Shown here: piece by piece, positions 25,515-34,008 of the stretch | Position numbering within the stretch: position 1 is the first letter of the stretch | Layout: every line of letters begins with the position of its first letter | Source of the DNA: Collinsella sp. | Lineage (GTDB): Bacteria; Actinomycetota; Coriobacteriia; Coriobacteriales; Coriobacteriaceae | Direction: 5' to 3' | Length of the DNA: 64,000 nucleotides | NCBI GenBank assembly: GCA_018378775.1 | Contig: JAGZWV010000006.1 | Span: 1 to 64,000 of the forward strand | Program-made: the position numbers and the translations under genes | Notes under the pieces: generated by a model | Databases searched by the model: none | The model's input: the letters and a program-made list of their open reading frames with translations, nothing else | What the model was told of the DNA's origin: nothing

Positions 25515-26609
25515 ATGGGTCTGATTCAAAAGAAGGACGAGAAGGACGAGATCGACGGCATCCAGATCATCGAGCGCGGCGAAGGCCCCGATGGTGATGA
25601 GGAGGAGAAGATCGATCTGGTCGCCGGTACGTCTGCCGAACATATTGCCGCCGGTACGACGGCCGAGGAGGAGGACGCTCGCCTGGAGGCAAAGATCGCC
25701 GCGGACGCCGCCGACGAGAACCTCATGCCCGAGGAGCAGGACGAGGACGACGATATCCTGGGTTCCGACGAAGACGACCGCGCATCCAAGCACAAGAAGA
25801 CGATGATTGCCGCCTTTGTGGTTGCAGTCGTGATTGCTGCCGTGATTGGCTTCTTTATTGGCAATGGTGGTTTTGGCGGCAAGGGTGTCGGCTCGGCGAC
25901 CCTCACCGAGGACCAGCTCGATTCGACCGTGGCAAGCTACAGCTACAACGGCAAGAAGAGCGACATCACCGCGCGCGAGGCCATTGAGAGCCAGTACAGC
26001 CTCGACACCGTCAAGGATGGCGATGGCAACTACACCGCTCCCTCTGCCGACGTCATCCTGTCCTACGTGCGCAACAAGATCCTGCTCGACGCTGCCGAGG
26101 ACGAGGGCATCACCGTCTCTTCTAAGGAGATGAAGAAGTACGCCGAGGATTCCATCGGCACTTCGGACTACAAGACCATGGCCACGCAGTATGGCGTGTC
26201 CAAGGACCAGGCCAAGCAGATCGTCCGTCAGTCCGCGACGCTGCAGAAGCTCTACAAGAAGAAGGTGGGCGATAGCTCCGCAAGCATGCCGACCGCCCCG
26301 ACCGAGCCTGCTGACGGCAACGAGGAGACCGCGAGCAAGGACTACGCCGATTACATCATCAAACTTGCCGGCGACGAGTGGGATAGCGAAAAGGGCACCT
26401 GGAAGGACGCCGATAGCACCTACGCTAAGGCCTTCGCTGACGATGCCTTTACGGCTGATAGCGCTACCTACAAGCAGGCCATGACCGCCTATTACACCGC
26501 CTACCAGCAGTACTCTTCGCAGGCTTCGAGCGCCAGCTCCAAGTGGACCGAGTATGCTAACGGCCTCTACGCCAAGGCCAACATCAGCATTTACGGCCTG
26601 TTTGCGTAA
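25515..26609 (+). CDS. Membrane-anchored SurA/PrsA-like protein
   Basis: A 364-residue protein with a very acidic cytoplasmic N-terminus of about 95 residues, one transmembrane helix (TMIAAFVVAVVIAAVIGFFIG) and an extracellular helical part. The segment with TAPSADVILSYVRNKILLDAAEDEGITVSSKEMKKYAED and YGVSKDQAKQIVRQSATLQKLYKKKV resembles the SurA N-terminal chaperone domain. No peptidyl-prolyl isomerase domain is seen, so it may be a chaperone only. ATG 25515 follows AAGGAG. Confidence 0.7.
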   Translation: MGLIQKKDEKDEIDGIQIIERGEGPDGDEEEKIDLVAGTSAEHIAAGTTAEEEDARLEAKIAADAADENLMPEEQDEDDDILGSDEDDRASKHKKTMIAAFVVAVVIAAVIGFFIGNGGFGGKGVGSATLTEDQLDSTVASYSYNGKKSDITAREAIESQYSLDTVKDGDGNYTAPSADVILSYVRNKILLDAAEDEGITVSSKEMKKYAEDSIGTSDYKTMATQYGVSKDQAKQIVRQSATLQKLYKKKVGDSSASMPTAPTEPADGNEETASKDYADYIIKLAGDEWDSEKGTWKDADSTYAKAFADDAFTADSATYKQAMTAYYTAYQQYSSQASSASSKWTEYANGLYAKANISIYGLFA

Positions 26610-26653
26610 GGTTTGCCTGCACTACTGCGAGCTAACCGATCTACCTGATTGAG

Positions 26654-26688
26654 CCCGCTAGAACGGACAACGTTCTAGCGGGTTTTTT
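26654..26688 (+). terminator. Terminator
   Basis: A perfect 12-bp stem CCCGCTAGAACG/CGTTCTAGCGGG followed by six T residues. Confidence 0.95.
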
Positions 26689-27240
26689 GTTACCGAAACC
26701 ACTAGGGTAGGCCTCGCGCCCGCGCAAGCGCTCCATCGCGTATCCCCAATTCATATGGGAAAATAACTGCAAACGATTGCAAGTAACCGGTGAACGGTCG
26801 AAAACTACCGTTCACCGATAATCTCAAAACTGGTTCTAACTGGTATTAAGTCAAAAAGACCAATTCACATATCTTCACAATGACCTGCAATTTTTCTACA
26901 CGCTATTTTTAGCCGCCTTGCGTTGTTTAGACACAGGAAAAGATCCGATCTTTTGCCAAAGCATTTCGGAACGGTTTCAAAACCGCAGGTAGAAGTGTTA
27001 ACGACCGGTAAACGGTCGATTTATCACCGTGAGCGGTGAAAAAACGTTTTACCGTATGAATCAACGAAAGCGACCTCTTCTGGGGTGATATAGTGACAAC
27101 AACACGTCACGTGGTTACTACCAGTTTAGAAACCACTGGTCTTCAAAGTACGCTTTCTAAGAAGCTTTAAGGGCGAGCGCCCGCTGGCTTCCGAAAATCA
27201 TCGGACTCAGATCGTACACACCTTCGGAAGGGAAATTTGA
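26689..27240 (+). promoter_or_regulatory. Control region of the amino-sugar PTS operon
   Basis: This 550-base, AT-richer region has no gene. It contains two CGGT-RAA-CGGT motifs facing each other (26,787-26,798 and 26,807-26,818), a third at 27,005-27,016, a palindrome CACCGTGAGCGGTG (27,025-27,038) and a related site at 27,044-27,055. An extended -10 TG-A-TATAGT is at 27,086-27,094. A TGGT-N4-ACCA operator (27,112-27,123) and a second ACCACTGGT (27,132-27,140) lie just downstream of the expected start. ACTGGT repeats also occur at 26,829-26,843. Confidence 0.65.
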
Positions 27241-27684
27241 ATGGTTGGCTTTATTCTTACCGGTCATGGACAGTTCGCACCCGGCCTCGCAAGCGCTATC
27301 GCTATGGTTGCTGGCGACCAGCCCGCTTTTACCGTCGTTCCTTTTGAGGGCGACCAGGCTGCTTCCTACGGTGAGGATCTCCGCGCCGCTATTACCGCCA
27401 TGCGCGAGGAGTGCGATGGCGTGCTCGTCTTTACCGACCTGCTTGGTGGCACCCCGTTCAACCAGGCGATGATGATTGCCCAGGATGTCGACAACGTCGA
27501 GGTTCTGACCGGCACCAACCTTCCCATGGTTATTGAGCTTCTGTTCCTCCGCGGCAACGCCACGCTCGCCGAGCTTGGCGAGCAGGCCGTGACCGTTGGC
27601 CAGACGGGCATCACCGCCCAGACGGTCGCATCCGTTGCCGGCTCCGACGAAGAGGATATCTTCGGCGACGAGGACGGCATCTAA
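27241..27684 (+). CDS. agaF: PTS mannose-family EIIA
   Basis: A 147-residue EIIA domain that carries phosphate from HPr to EIIB. The phosphorylated histidine is His9 in ILTGHGQFAPG, and VFTDLLGGTPFNQAMM is the family core. The C-terminus is acidic. It opens an operon with a YajC-like protein, EIIB, EIIC and EIID. Linkage to agaS, nagA and lacC points to N-acetylgalactosamine or another amino sugar; mannose or glycosaminoglycan disaccharides remain possible. It overlaps the next gene by one base. Confidence 0.88.
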   Translation: MVGFILTGHGQFAPGLASAIAMVAGDQPAFTVVPFEGDQAASYGEDLRAAITAMREECDGVLVFTDLLGGTPFNQAMMIAQDVDNVEVLTGTNLPMVIELLFLRGNATLAELGEQAVTVGQTGITAQTVASVAGSDEEDIFGDEDGI

Positions 27685-27965
27685 TGGCCGATTTCGGAGC
27701 CAACGTCCTGAGCTCCTCGGTCGCCCTTTTAGGCTTGCTTGTCATCATGGGCTTGATTTACACCATCTGGTCGCAAATCAACATGAAGAAGAAGCAGAAG
27801 TACTTCAAGGAGCTGCACACCGAGCTCAAGCCGGGTCAAGAGGTTCTTTTCGCCGGCGGTATCTACGGAACCGTCAAAGGCATCGAAGGCGAGAAGGTCC
27901 AGATCAAAGTCCGATCCGGAGCCGTCGTAGATGTTTCGCGTTACGCGATTCAGGAGATCAAGTAA
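27684..27965 (+). CDS. yajC: YajC-like membrane protein within the PTS operon
   Basis: A 93-residue protein with one N-terminal transmembrane helix (SVALLGLLVIMGLIYTIW), a basic stretch MKKKQKYF and the YajC fold core GQEVLFAGGIYGTVKGIEGEKVQIKV. YajC normally accompanies SecDF, which is not here. A YajC-like gene is also found in the glycosaminoglycan PTS operon of pneumococcus, so this is probably a PTS-dedicated paralogue. It is translationally coupled to EIIA. Confidence 0.82.
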   Translation: MADFGANVLSSSVALLGLLVIMGLIYTIWSQINMKKKQKYFKELHTELKPGQEVLFAGGIYGTVKGIEGEKVQIKVRSGAVVDVSRYAIQEIK

Positions 27966-28001
27966 CTGTCGTCAGCAAATAACGAAAGGAAGCTGATCAA
28001 C

Positions 28002-28484
28002 ATGGCAGAGCCCAACATTCTTCTTACCCGCATCGATAACCGACTGGTTCATGGTCAGGTTGCCACCCAGTGGAACTCCACCCTGGGCTCCAACCTCATC
28101 CTCGTCGCCAACGACGACGTGGCGTCCAACACCATGCGCCAGAACCTCATGAAGATGGCCGCTCCCGCCGGCGTCGCTACGCGTTTCTTCTCTCTGCAGA
28201 AGACCATCGACGTCATTGGCAAGGCGAGCCCGCGCCAGAAGATCTTCATCGTGGCCGAAACACCGGAAGACGTGCTTACGCTCGTCAAGGGCGGTGTGCC
28301 TATAAAGAAGGTAAACATCGGCAACATGCACATGTCGGAAGGAAAGCGCCAAGTCGCCACCTCCGTCGCAGTTAACGACGAGGATGTCGCTGCGTTTAAA
28401 GAGCTGCAGGAATTGGGGGTGGAGTTGGAGATCAGGCGCGTTCCGAGCACGCCTGTTGAGGACACGAGCAAGCTCTTCTCGTAA
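28002..28484 (+). CDS. agaV: PTS mannose/sorbose-family EIIB (amino sugar)
   Basis: A 160-residue EIIB that passes phosphate to the incoming sugar. The active-site motif RIDNRLVHGQV carries His17. VKGGVPIKKVNIGNMHMSEGKRQ is typical of N-acetylgalactosamine/fructose-type EIIB. GAAAGGAAGC precedes ATG 28002. A degenerate paralogue lies at 37,745. Confidence 0.9.
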   Translation: MAEPNILLTRIDNRLVHGQVATQWNSTLGSNLILVANDDVASNTMRQNLMKMAAPAGVATRFFSLQKTIDVIGKASPRQKIFIVAETPEDVLTLVKGGVPIKKVNIGNMHMSEGKRQVATSVAVNDEDVAAFKELQELGVELEIRRVPSTPVEDTSKLFS

Positions 28485-28574
28485 TCCTCGTGATCCACGT
28501 TGTCAGGAGTGAAACCCTGACGTTCTGTACGTGAAATCCAAAGTGCGTACATACATTTTGAAAGGAGGAGCAAG

Positions 28575-29375
28575 ATGGAATACTCGATCATCCAGATCGC
28601 TCTGGTCTTCGTCGTCACGTTCATCGCGGCAATCGACCAGTTTGACTTCCTCGAGTCTCTCTATCAGCCCATCGTCACCGGCGCCGTCATCGGTCTTATC
28701 CTTGGCGACCTCAACACCGGTCTTCTCGTGGGTGGTACCTATCAGCTCATGACGATCGGCAACATGCCGATCGGAGGCGCTCAGCCGCCTAACGCCGTCA
28801 TCGGCGGCATCATGGCAGCCATTCTCGCTATCGCCACGGGCCTCGAGCCCAACGCGGCAGTCGGTCTCGCCATTCCGTTCGCTCTGCTTGGCCAGCTCGG
28901 CGTTACCCTGGTCTTCACGCTTATGTCCCCGCTTATGTCCACGGCCGATAACATGGCTCATAACGCGGACACCAAGGGCATCGAGCGCCTGAACTACTTC
29001 GCCATGGCTCTGCTCGGCCTGATCTTCGCTGTCGTCGTCACCCTGTTCTTCATCGCTGGCGCTACCATTGGTCAGACCATCGCTTCCGCCATCCCGACTT
29101 GGCTGCAGACCGGTCTGTCCGCTGCAGGCGGCATGATGCGCTTCGTCGGCTTCGCCGTCCTGCTCAAGGTTATGATGAACCGCGATATGTGGGGCTTCTT
29201 CCTCATGGGCTTTGGCCTCGCGCTCATCACCGTTGCCAACGATTCGCTGGCAACCCCTGCTCTGCTCATCCTCGCTCTCATCGGCTTCGGCATCGCTTTC
29301 TGGGACTTCCAGCAGCAGACCGAGCTGAAGGGTGCAGCTGTTTCTGACGGAGGTGACTTCGAAGATGGCATCTAA
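28575..29375 (+). CDS. agaW: PTS mannose-family EIIC
   Basis: A 266-residue membrane channel component. The segment GLILGDLNTGLLVGGTYQLMTIGNMPIGGAQPPNAVIGGI is the EIIC signature (GDxxTGxxxGG). About seven or eight hydrophobic helices are seen. AAAGGAGGAG precedes ATG 28575. The last codons overlap EIID by 11 bases. Confidence 0.9.
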   Translation: MEYSIIQIALVFVVTFIAAIDQFDFLESLYQPIVTGAVIGLILGDLNTGLLVGGTYQLMTIGNMPIGGAQPPNAVIGGIMAAILAIATGLEPNAAVGLAIPFALLGQLGVTLVFTLMSPLMSTADNMAHNADTKGIERLNYFAMALLGLIFAVVVTLFFIAGATIGQTIASAIPTWLQTGLSAAGGMMRFVGFAVLLKVMMNRDMWGFFLMGFGLALITVANDSLATPALLILALIGFGIAFWDFQQQTELKGAAVSDGGDFEDGI

Positions 29376-30447
29376 TGAGTATGTGATCCCGGAGCACTAC
29401 GAGGATCTCACTCCTGCTCCGCAGCTCGACCAGAAGACCCTCAACAAGATGGCTTGGCGCTCCTGCTTCCTGCAGGCATCGTTCAACTACGAGCGCATGC
29501 AGGCCGCTGGCTGGCTCTACTCCATCATCCCCGGTCTGGAGAAGATCCACACCAACAAGAACGACCTCGCGGCTTCCATGAGCCACAACCTGGAGTTCTT
29601 CAACACCCACCCGTTCCTTGTCACCTTTGTTATGGGCATCGTGCTTTCGCTCGAGCAGAACAAGGTTGACATCCCCACGATCCGCGCCGTCCGCGTCGCC
29701 GCAATGGGCCCGCTCGGTGGTATCGGTGACGCCCTGTTCTGGCTGACGCTCGTGCCTATCACGGCCGGCATCACCTCCAACATGGCCATCAACGGCAACG
29801 CCGCTGCACCGATCATCTTCCTGGTGATCTTCAACGTCGTCCAGTTCGCTCTGCGCTTCTGGCTCATGAACTGGTCCTACAAGCTTGGCACCAGCGCTAT
29901 TGACGCTCTGACCGCCAACATGCAGGCCTTCACGCGTGCCGCTTCCATCATGGGCGTCTTCGTCGTCGGTTGCCTGGTCGTCACCATGGGTGGCACCCAG
30001 ATCAACCTCCAGATCCCCAACGGCACCACCCGTGGTCTCTCCGCTACTACCGTGATCGTCTCCGAGAAGGAGGCCGAGAACTTCACCGGTATGGAGGGCA
30101 TCGATACCGAGACCGCTGAGGCCGGTACCATCGCCATGACCGATAAGGACGGCAACGCCCTTACCGCTTCCGATGCCGACGGCAACGCTGTCGAGTGCGG
30201 CGTCACCGATCTGGGTAACGGCATGGAGTCCGTGACCTACGGCACCGTTACCGAGGATCCGGTCAACTTCTCTGTTGCCGACACCCTCAACACCATCGTC
30301 CCGAAGCTCGTCCCGCTTATGCTTACGCTGCTGCTTTACTACATGTTCGCTAAGCACAGCTGGACCCCGACCAAGGGCATTCTCCTGCTCTTCGTCCTTG
30401 GCATCCTGGGCGCTGGCCCGCTTGGTCTCTGGCCGAGCATCTGGTAA
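29365..30447 (+). CDS. agaD: PTS mannose-family EIID
   Basis: A 360-residue membrane component. The N-terminal QLDQKTLNKMAWRSCFLQASFNYERMQAAGWLYSIIPGL and HPFLVTFVMGIVLSLEQNK segments, and GPLGGIGDALFWLTLVPI, are hallmark EIID motifs. A soluble insertion (about 215-300, Thr/Glu/Asp-rich) makes it longer than the usual 270-280 residues. ATG 29365 follows GGAGGTGA; an earlier frame start lies within EIIC. Confidence 0.9.
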   Translation: MASNEYVIPEHYEDLTPAPQLDQKTLNKMAWRSCFLQASFNYERMQAAGWLYSIIPGLEKIHTNKNDLAASMSHNLEFFNTHPFLVTFVMGIVLSLEQNKVDIPTIRAVRVAAMGPLGGIGDALFWLTLVPITAGITSNMAINGNAAAPIIFLVIFNVVQFALRFWLMNWSYKLGTSAIDALTANMQAFTRAASIMGVFVVGCLVVTMGGTQINLQIPNGTTRGLSATTVIVSEKEAENFTGMEGIDTETAEAGTIAMTDKDGNALTASDADGNAVECGVTDLGNGMESVTYGTVTEDPVNFSVADTLNTIVPKLVPLMLTLLLYYMFAKHSWTPTKGILLLFVLGILGAGPLGLWPSIW

Positions 30448-30462
30448 GGCTCTAGCTTGAGG

Positions 30463-30552
30463 GGTGTGTCCCTACGCGGCTCACACCCCGACCCCTTAAG
30501 CCATGTGTATGTTAAAAGCCGCGTGCTCGAAAGAGCGCGCGGCTTTTGTTTT
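30463..30552 (+). terminator. Hairpin and terminator of the amino-sugar PTS operon
   Basis: GGGGTGTG/CACACCCC (30,463-30,490) is followed by a strong terminator AAAGCCGCGTGCTC-GAAA-GAGCGCGCGGCTTTT (30,514-30,547) with T tail. Confidence 0.9.
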
Positions 30553-30632
30553 CTTAATGATTCGGGTGTGGCAGACAGATAATGCATAACACCCTAGGTA
30601 GTTAGCCGAATTCGAGCAAAAGGGAGGATAGG

Positions 30633-31364
30633 ATGGCGATCGGAGCGCGTAAGCAACCGCTGTACGATCAGCTGGTCGATATTCTGACCGAAAAGATTGA
30701 CCATGAATATCGCGCCGGTGACATGATTCCTTCCGAGCGCGAACTTTCGGAGCGCTATGGTCTCTCGCGCACTACGGTACGCCTGGCTCTGCAGGAACTG
30801 GAGCGTTTAGGACTGGTGGTTCGGCAGCACGGTCGCGGTACCTTTGTGACCGACCGTTCGGCAAAAGCAACCAATCTTATGCAGTCCTACAGCTTTACCG
30901 AGCAGATGCGTGCGATGGGTCGAGAACCCGAGACCACGATTCTCGAGTTTTGCGAGATGGAGGCCGATAAGAATCTGGCCGAGCATATGGGATTGCGCAT
31001 CGGTGATCGCATTTTTAAGCTCAAGCGCCTTCGCTCTGCCGACAACATGCCCATGATGGTCGAACGCAGCTATCTACCGGTTCGTCAATTTCTGTCCCTA
31101 AAGCGACCGCTGCTGGAGCGTAAGCCGCTTTACGATGTGATTGAGCAGGACTTTCAGCAAAAGATTCGCGTGGCCGAAGAGGAGTTCTATGCGAGCATAG
31201 CCCGTCCCACCGATGCCCACCTTTTGGGAATTGTCGAGGGCTCGCCTGTGCTCGATTTGGTCAGGACTACGTATAACGAGTCAAACGAGGTAGTGGAGTA
31301 CACACTCTCGGTTGCTCGTGCCGATCAGTTTAAATACAAGGTTTACCACCAGCGCAGTAACTAG
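30633..31364 (+). CDS. GntR-family (UTRA) regulator of amino-sugar genes
   Basis: A 243-residue HutC/DasR-type regulator. The N-terminal winged helix (LYDQLVDILTEKI...SERYGLSRTTVRLALQELERLGLVVRQHGRGTFV) is followed by a UTRA effector domain (MVERSYLPVRQF...). It sits between the PTS operon and agaS, whose promoters both carry TGGT-N4-ACCA, a form of the site bound by DasR/NagR relatives. Effector is likely a sugar phosphate such as GlcN-6-P or GalN-6-P. AAAGGGAGGAT precedes ATG 30633. Confidence 0.88.
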   Translation: MAIGARKQPLYDQLVDILTEKIDHEYRAGDMIPSERELSERYGLSRTTVRLALQELERLGLVVRQHGRGTFVTDRSAKATNLMQSYSFTEQMRAMGREPETTILEFCEMEADKNLAEHMGLRIGDRIFKLKRLRSADNMPMMVERSYLPVRQFLSLKRPLLERKPLYDVIEQDFQQKIRVAEEEFYASIARPTDAHLLGIVEGSPVLDLVRTTYNESNEVVEYTLSVARADQFKYKVYHQRSN

Positions 31365-31402
31365 TGCTCGCATCGTTTCCATATGGTGATTCTTTGCATT
31401 TA

Positions 31403-31439
31403 ACTGGTTACTACCAGATAACCAACCGAAGTGTATAAT
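31403..31439 (+). promoter_or_regulatory. agaS promoter with GntR-type operator
   Basis: ACTGGTTACTACCAGAT (31,403-31,418) has TGGT/ACCA half-sites spaced by four bases. The same TGGTTACTACCA occurs at 27,112. A TATAAT box lies at 31,434-31,439, so the operator covers the -35 region. Confidence 0.7.
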
Positions 31440-31478
31440 TGCACGTCAGAGGATTACTTCTAGAGAGAGGTATTAGAA

Positions 31479-32645
31479 ATGTTCGAGAAGAGTGTCGAGG
31501 AGCTCACCGAGCTCGGCGCCCAGATCACCACGGCCGAGATTGCTCAGCAGCCCGAGCTTTGGCGTGATACGCTCAACATCTATCGCGAGAACAAGGAGGC
31601 CATCGAGGCCTTCCTGGCCGAGGCTCGCGCTATGGGCGAGGGCCGTCTGTCCGTTGTCTTTACCGGTGCCGGTACGTCCGACTACGTTGGCGACACCTGC
31701 GCCCCGTACCTGCGCCACGCTGGCAACACTGATCTCTACGACTTTAAGCCCATCGCCACGACCGACATCGTGAGCGCCCCGCGCGACTTCCTGCGCGCCG
31801 AGGATCCCACGCTCGTGGTTTCCTTTGCCCGCTCTGGCAACAGCCCCGAGAGCCTTGCCGCCGTTGCCGTTGCCAAGGAGCTCGTCCACAACGTCAAGTT
31901 CCTCAACATCACCTGCGCTCCCGAGGGCAAGCTCGCCGTCGAGTCTGCCGATGATCCCAACGCGCTGACGCTGCTCATTCCGCGCGCCAACGACAAGGGC
32001 TTCGCCATGACCGGTTCTTATTCCTGCATGACCCTGCTCTCCACCCTTATTTTCGACACTGCCTCTGACGAGCAGAAGGCCGAGTGGGTCGAGACGATTG
32101 CCAAGATGGGCGAGGAGGTCATCTCCCGTGAGCCCGAGATCGCCGATTACCTGGCTGGCGACTTCAACCGCGTGACCTACTTGGGCTCTGGCTCCTTCGG
32201 TGGCCTTGCCCAGGAGAGCCAGCTCAAGATTCTCGAGCTCGCTCACGGTCTGGTCGCTACTTCCTACGACACCTCCATGGGCTATCGTCACGGACCTAAG
32301 TCTTTCGTCGACGATAAGACGCTCGTCTTCGTGTTCGTCAACAACGACGCCTACACCCGTCAGTATGACATCGACATTCTCAACGAGATCGGCGGCGACG
32401 AGATCGCTCAGCACACCGTTGCCGTTCAGCAGGAAGGTGCCACTGTCTATGAGGGTGAGTCCTTCACCTTTAAGGGCTACGAGGCGCTTCCCGAGGGCTA
32501 CCTTGCCCTGCCGTTCGTGATGTTTGCCCAGGCTATCAGCCTGCTCAACTCCGTGCGCGTGGGCAACACGCCCGATACGCCGAGCCCTACCGGCACGGTC
32601 AACCGCGTGGTTAAGGGCGTGACGATTCACCCCTTCACCGCTTAA
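31479..32645 (+). CDS. agaS: AgaS-type sugar isomerase (tagatose/galactosamine-6-phosphate)
   Basis: A 388-residue protein with two SIS domains. VVFTGAGTSDYVGDTCAPYL and LVVSFARSGNSPESLAAV are the sugar-phosphate-binding loops; YRHGPKSFVDDKTLVF resembles the AgaS C-terminal domain. AgaS converts galactosamine-6-phosphate to tagatose-6-phosphate with release of ammonia. A promoter with the TGGT-N4-ACCA operator precedes it, and a strong terminator follows. GlmS-like deaminase action on GlcN-6-P is a less likely alternative. Confidence 0.88.
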   Translation: MFEKSVEELTELGAQITTAEIAQQPELWRDTLNIYRENKEAIEAFLAEARAMGEGRLSVVFTGAGTSDYVGDTCAPYLRHAGNTDLYDFKPIATTDIVSAPRDFLRAEDPTLVVSFARSGNSPESLAAVAVAKELVHNVKFLNITCAPEGKLAVESADDPNALTLLIPRANDKGFAMTGSYSCMTLLSTLIFDTASDEQKAEWVETIAKMGEEVISREPEIADYLAGDFNRVTYLGSGSFGGLAQESQLKILELAHGLVATSYDTSMGYRHGPKSFVDDKTLVFVFVNNDAYTRQYDIDILNEIGGDEIAQHTVAVQQEGATVYEGESFTFKGYEALPEGYLALPFVMFAQAISLLNSVRVGNTPDTPSPTGTVNRVVKGVTIHPFTA

Positions 32646-32663
32646 TCGCGTCCCCCTGTAAGG

Positions 32664-32705
32664 GCGCCCGTCCGCTCATAACGGCGGGCGGGCGCTTTTT
32701 GTTTT
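32664..32705 (+). terminator. Terminator of agaS
   Basis: GCGCCCGTCCGC pairs with GCGGGCGGGCGC, with five T residues and more T downstream. Confidence 0.92.
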
Positions 32706-32764
32706 TAGGTGAGCTGGGTATAAGCATCACCATGGTCAACTGCTTTTAGAAGCAAGGAGTGCAT

Positions 32765-33934
32765 ATGAGCACATACGCAATTAAGGCTGACAAGTTCTTC
32801 TTGCCGGCAGGCCCGCAGCTGGGCGGCTACCTCATGGTCGAGGACGGCGTCTTTGGCGCCTGGCAGACCGATGAGCCCTCTTGCGAGATTAAGGACTACA
32901 CGGGTTCGTGGATTGCGCCGGGCATGGTTGACACCCACATCCACGGCTTCTATAACCACTCGACTACCGATAACGACCCCGAGGGCATCGATATCAGCTC
33001 GACCGAGCTCGCCCGTCGCGGTACTACCAGCTGGTTGCCCACGACGTTTACCGACGGCGTTGAGCAGATCAAGGACGCCTGCGCGGCTATCGCTCAGGCT
33101 GACGAGGGCCGCGGCCCCGACTTCTGCGGCGCCCGCATCCAGGGCATCTACCTTGAGGGTCCCTTCTTTACGATGAAGCACGTGGGCGCACAGAACCCCG
33201 CTTATCTGATCGACCCCTCCGAGGAGGTCTTCGACCAGTGGCAGGAGGCTGCCGGCGGGCGTATCGTCAAGAGCGCTATGGCCGCTGAGCGCGACGGTGC
33301 CGCTGCCTACGCTGCTGCCCTGAACGCCAAAGGTGTCGTGACCAGCATTGGCCACTCCGATGCCACCTACGATGAGTGCGTCGCTGCGATCAACGCCGGT
33401 GCCAGCTGCTTTACGCACACCTACAACGGCCAGCGCGGTCTGCATCACCGCGAGCCCGGTGTCGTGGGTGCAGCCATGTCCACCCCCGAGACCTACGCCG
33501 AGATCATCTGCGACGGCAAGCACGTGAACCCTGCCGCCATCAAGGCGCTGCTGCAGGCCAAGGGCTGGCAGCATACGGTGCTTATCACCGACTGCCTGGG
33601 CTGCGGTGGCATGCCCGAGGGCAGCTACACCAGCGGTGGCATGGACGTCATCATGAAGGACAACCTGTGCTGGCTCGCCGACGGCAAGAGCATTGCCGGC
33701 TCGGTGCTCACGCTTGCCCAGGGCGTTAAGAACATCGTGGACTGGGGTATCGCCAGCGCCGATATCGCCATTCGCATGGCAACCGAGGTGCCGGCTCGCT
33801 CCGCGCACATCGAGGATAAGTGCGGCAGCATCATGCCGGGTCGTGACGCCGACTTTGTCGTGTTCGACCACGAGCTTACTCTCGTTGAGACGTATGTTGG
33901 CGGCCAGAGCGTCGGCAACGCATTTACTGAGTAA
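32765..33934 (+). CDS. nagA: N-acetylglucosamine/galactosamine-6-phosphate deacetylase
   Basis: A 389-residue amidohydrolase that removes acetate from the amino-sugar phosphate. Metal ligands His58 and His60 lie in THIHGFYNHST, the glutamate in YLEGPFF, histidines in GHSDATY and FTHTYNG, and the catalytic Asp in LITDCLG. The C-terminus PGRDADFVVFD...YVGG is typical. ATG 32765 has AAGGAG five bases upstream. A fragment of a second nagA lies at 36,660. Position next to agaS suggests AgaA-like use of GalNAc-6-P. Confidence 0.92.
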   Translation: MSTYAIKADKFFLPAGPQLGGYLMVEDGVFGAWQTDEPSCEIKDYTGSWIAPGMVDTHIHGFYNHSTTDNDPEGIDISSTELARRGTTSWLPTTFTDGVEQIKDACAAIAQADEGRGPDFCGARIQGIYLEGPFFTMKHVGAQNPAYLIDPSEEVFDQWQEAAGGRIVKSAMAAERDGAAAYAAALNAKGVVTSIGHSDATYDECVAAINAGASCFTHTYNGQRGLHHREPGVVGAAMSTPETYAEIICDGKHVNPAAIKALLQAKGWQHTVLITDCLGCGGMPEGSYTSGGMDVIMKDNLCWLADGKSIAGSVLTLAQGVKNIVDWGIASADIAIRMATEVPARSAHIEDKCGSIMPGRDADFVVFDHELTLVETYVGGQSVGNAFTE

Positions 33935-33940
33935 CGACAG

Positions 33941-33979
33941 AAAAAGACGGCGGGCCCGAATTTGCTCGGACCCGCCGTA
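33941..33979 (-). terminator. Terminator of the flavodoxin gene
   Basis: ACGGCGGG/CCCGCCGT stem with inner CCGA/TCGG. The A-run at 33,941-33,945 gives five T residues on the minus strand, so it ends the minus-strand flavodoxin transcript and may also stop nagA. Confidence 0.8.
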
Positions 33980-34008
33980 TGGGTTAACGCTCAAAAGCAC
34001 CTTAACAG

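Noticed and set aside
27684..27965. Housekeeping yajC of a secDF operon
   Set aside because: No secD, secF, tgt or ruvB gene is near, and it is coupled on both sides to PTS genes.
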